Below are positions 59,616 to 64,000 of a stretch of DNA of 64,000 bases, piece after piece (within the stretch, counting starts at the first letter, position 1; every line of letters begins with the position of its first letter). The notes under the pieces are model-generated. The model was not told the origin of the DNA and searched no databases. It saw nothing but the letters and a program-made list of their open reading frames with translations. The stretch spans positions 114,151,728 through 114,215,727 of the forward strand of contig CM060693.1 in assembly GCA_030686995.1 (NCBI GenBank), read 5' to 3'. The translations under genes were made by a program, and so were the position numbers. Source of the stretch: Artemisia argyi. Lineage: Eukaryota; Streptophyta; Magnoliopsida; Asterales; Asteraceae.

Positions 59616-59815
59616 TCTGGGGATGATATTCTAAATCAATTGAAAGGTGTCGATTTTCTTGTAGAAAATGTTGATAAGGGTCCTGGGAAAAAGAAAAGCA
59701 TTTTCTTTAAGTTACCTTACTGGAAAGACTTGTTGCGTCACAATCTTGATGTGATGCACATTGAAAAGAATGTATGTGATAATATTTTCTGGACTTTGCT
59801 GAGACACAAAGTATA
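59616..59815 (+). pseudogene. CACTA TNP2 transposase, third fragment
   Basis: After the TCTGG duplication the reading resumes with GDDILNQLKGVDFLV, KKKSIFFKLPYWKDLLRHNLDVMHIEKNVCDN, the highly conserved TNP2 stretch around the LRHNLDVMHIEKN motif. It decays after FWTLL (TAG near 59813). The usual C-terminal part of TNP2 is not seen downstream. Confidence 0.88.
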
Positions 59816-60799
59816 GAAATCACAATCTAGATACTGATACCCCATATTTTTATCACATGCTAGCATAAATTTGGAATGTATCAGAGTTACTGATATTTGG
59901 AGCCAGTTGAGTGAACACTAACCCGATTTCCGATGATATGTAGATGCAAATCCTAACAGGTAATAATGTTGCTTGTTTTAATCCTAAAAAAACAACCAAT
60001 GATGTTCATATTTCATGCAAGATTGTTCTGCCCTCCACTTTGCTATAGAGATTCACTGATGTCCACTTGTATATAAAAGTTAGATGCAAAGGGGATCTTG
60101 GCCCTTAAGGTCTTTATAGTTAATGTCCATTTGCCATGCTCTAGAAGAAGCTTACCTGTTAATCTGCCCGTTTGCCATTGTCTCACCGTTCAATGAAAGA
60201 CTCTTCTATTGGATGGATGCATGATCACAACAACTATGACAACACAAAACTAAGGAACACAAACATATACATAGTTCAGCATTTCAGCCTTGATATTCCC
60301 CTTTGAGAACTTATACATATTCATTTCCATTGTTCATATTTTGTTCCATTGGCATAAAAAAAGATATATAAAAGAAACATGTGTTTGTATTATGTTGTTG
60401 ATTATCTTCATCTCATCAGTTTGCTCCATTGGCATTACTTGTTCTGTAACTTTTCTTTGGGCTTATTCACATCACGTCCCTGATGCTCATCTTATATTTC
60501 TAGTTATGTGCAGATATTTTGTATAATGTTGCTGAATTATATGCACATCCTGCTCAACTTATGTTATTGATTGCATCTTCGGTTGTGTGACATGCATGAA
60601 TAAGGAGATCTTTTTCGGTTGTGATATACACTTATAAAGAATAGTTCGCTTTGTGCTTATTGAAGATTAATAATGGATGCACAACAAGGTATATCCTATG
60701 TTGAATTTAGTTTGCTCATTTTGATACGATAGTAGAGTCTTAGAAGTTTTTATTAAGCATTGCTTATACAACAACTGATTGGCATTATTTTCATAAATA
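59816..60799 (+). other. CACTA interior without recognisable gene
   Basis: No transposase motif on either strand. The ORF at 60290-60526 is hydrophobic and has no known content. The missing C-terminal half of TNP2 would be expected here, so a deletion is likely. Confidence 0.5.
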
Positions 60800-61361
60800 A
60801 TGAGTGAAATTATAGGTCCACCGAAACGGGTTCGTGGTCATACTAGAAAGCAAGCTATATGGGATTTTGAACCTGATGAAAGGTTAACGGTTACGTTTGA
60901 GGCTGGACAACCTGTTGGCAAAGAGGCAAAGGAGCTAACTAGCTTTCTTGGAACAGTTGCGAAAATGTCTCAACATATCGATATAAGTATCAAAGATTGG
61001 AGGAAAGTATCAAATGAAAAGAAAGATGATTTATGGAGCATCGTGAAGGTAAATTTGATATAATATGTCTACAAAGATATAATTTAATTTATAAATATTC
61101 ATGATTTATACATCACTAATTTGCTGGCTAAATATTGAATTGTAGGAGAAGTTTGAATTTGCTCCTGTTGAACAGAAGAAATCAAATTGTGGGTCATGTC
61201 GGACATAGGACGAAAATGGAAGACATGGAAATATGAGCTAAAAACATTCATTTGATTCAAGCTTAACCATTGATGAAATTGTAGCTACTCAAACTGATTC
61301 TAGAGTGGAGAAACAGGACTTCAGGGAGCTAGTGGCTCGATGGTTTTGTGAAGATGTTCAG
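60800..61361 (+). pseudogene. Second CACTA protein, PF03004-type (Ptta/En/Spm plant transposase), fragment
   Basis: Exon 60800-61048 reads MSEIIGPPKRVRGHTRKQ, then RLTVTFEAGQPVGKEAKELTSFLGTVAK, then IKDWRKV and KKDDLWSIVK. The GQPVG and FLGT-W-K-V pattern is the start of the plant En/Spm-associated transposase domain. A GTAAAT-ATTGTAG intron joins it to 61146-61361, which reads EKFEF, then GRKWKTWKYELKT, a TGA, and SSLTIDEIVATQTDSRVEKQDFRELVARWF after a frame change. Further exons may follow but are cut by the LTR at 61966. It belongs with TNP2 in one CACTA element. Identification is from memory of the family pattern. Confidence 0.7.
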
Positions 61362-61965
61362 GTAATCGAATTCTTTCAATGCATTGACTAATCAGTTTTA
61401 AATGTTTGTACAATTATTCCGAGTGTGTTATAATTCATATAAGTATCACTACTACAAAATGAGATGCACAGAAACAACTTGACTTTGGATGTTCTTAACG
61501 TGTGCAGATTTAAATAGATATATGGTTATACGCACTGCTCATTAGTTTGTCAATATTCATAGATTTTTTATTTAAACCACATCAATTTCTTAGTGCAACA
61601 ATAAAACTACACAAAATACAGTTACTTGGTCCTGGTCACACTAGTTCTAGAACATATTGGCTTTGGCTCACATTTAGTTGCTTTTAGAAAACAAGAATCA
61701 TATTGCACAGATGTATAGTTGACCTGAAATGATCATTATGTTATCTGATATAGACATATAGTTTTGGCCTAACACATTTGGATTTGTTTGCTCTCCTGAC
61801 ATGTTACAATGTGGAATTATCTCGAGAGCCTACTTTACCTCTGCTAAGTTTAGTTATCTACTTTAGAATTTTGATTTTTAAGAAAGACAGTTTCATTGGT
61901 GAAATAGCTTGATTGGAGATCTCAAATTGCAAATAGGGACATTTAGTAAGATCCAATTGACACTA
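61362..61965 (+). other. CACTA interior, probably intron
   Basis: No gene seen. Contains CACTACTACAAAATGAG at 61448, which resembles a CACTA tip but has no partner in the window. Confidence 0.4.

Positions 61966-64000
<2,035 letters not shown>

Noticed and set aside
61448..61464. CACTACTACAAAATGAG as a second CACTA terminus
   Set aside because: It has the orientation of a left end, no inverted partner and no subterminal repeats were seen. It may be chance.

Overview
This is nuclear DNA of a flowering plant. GT-AG introns, a 13-exon VPS45 gene, a plastid acyl-ACP desaturase gene and dense nested LTR retrotransposons all show this. The Cys-rich protein at 43000-45069 resembles retroelement proteins I recall from daisy-family (Asteraceae, Anthemideae) annotations, so Asteraceae is my best guess; that is an inference from memory.

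Layout. (1) 1-9535: the 3' part of a Ty3/gypsy Athila-type element on the + strand. Its gag-pol is broken, it has a structured 3' noncoding region, and its 3' LTR is long. (2) 9536-13520: the 3' stump of a chromodomain-bearing gypsy element (Tekay/Del type) with its 3' LTR, which contains a Stowaway MITE. (3) 13521-17683: a fold-back minisatellite element, then a cluster of Helitron-like ends. (4) 18009-27781: VPS45, apparently intact (568 codons). Its intron 11 hosts a 2.7-kb palindromic Mutator-like element. (5) 29290-31003: a two-exon stearoyl-ACP-desaturase-like gene. (6) 32801-35431: a minus-strand Tekay-type solo LTR. (7) 36080 to the window end: a CACTA (En/Spm) transposon whose genes are split by nested insertions. 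One is an 11.4-kb non-autonomous Athila-like element at 37799-49162 (TSD AACCT), itself carrying a 1.43-kb solo LTR (TSD GTCAA). The second is a minus-strand Tekay-type element at 50356-59615 (TSD TCTGG). The third is another Tekay-type LTR from 61966 that runs off the window.

Only VPS45 and the desaturase look like functional host genes. The 689-aa protein of the non-autonomous element is also an intact ORF. The most unusual signals are RNA-structure-like. A row of hairpins with compensatory changes lies between the last ORF and the 3' LTR in both Athila-type elements. A small covarying hairpin sits about 270-315 bp from the U5 end in every Tekay-type LTR examined. Two cruciform-like repeats lie inside the minus-strand Tekay element. 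All alignments were made by eye, so percentage identities and ages are not given.
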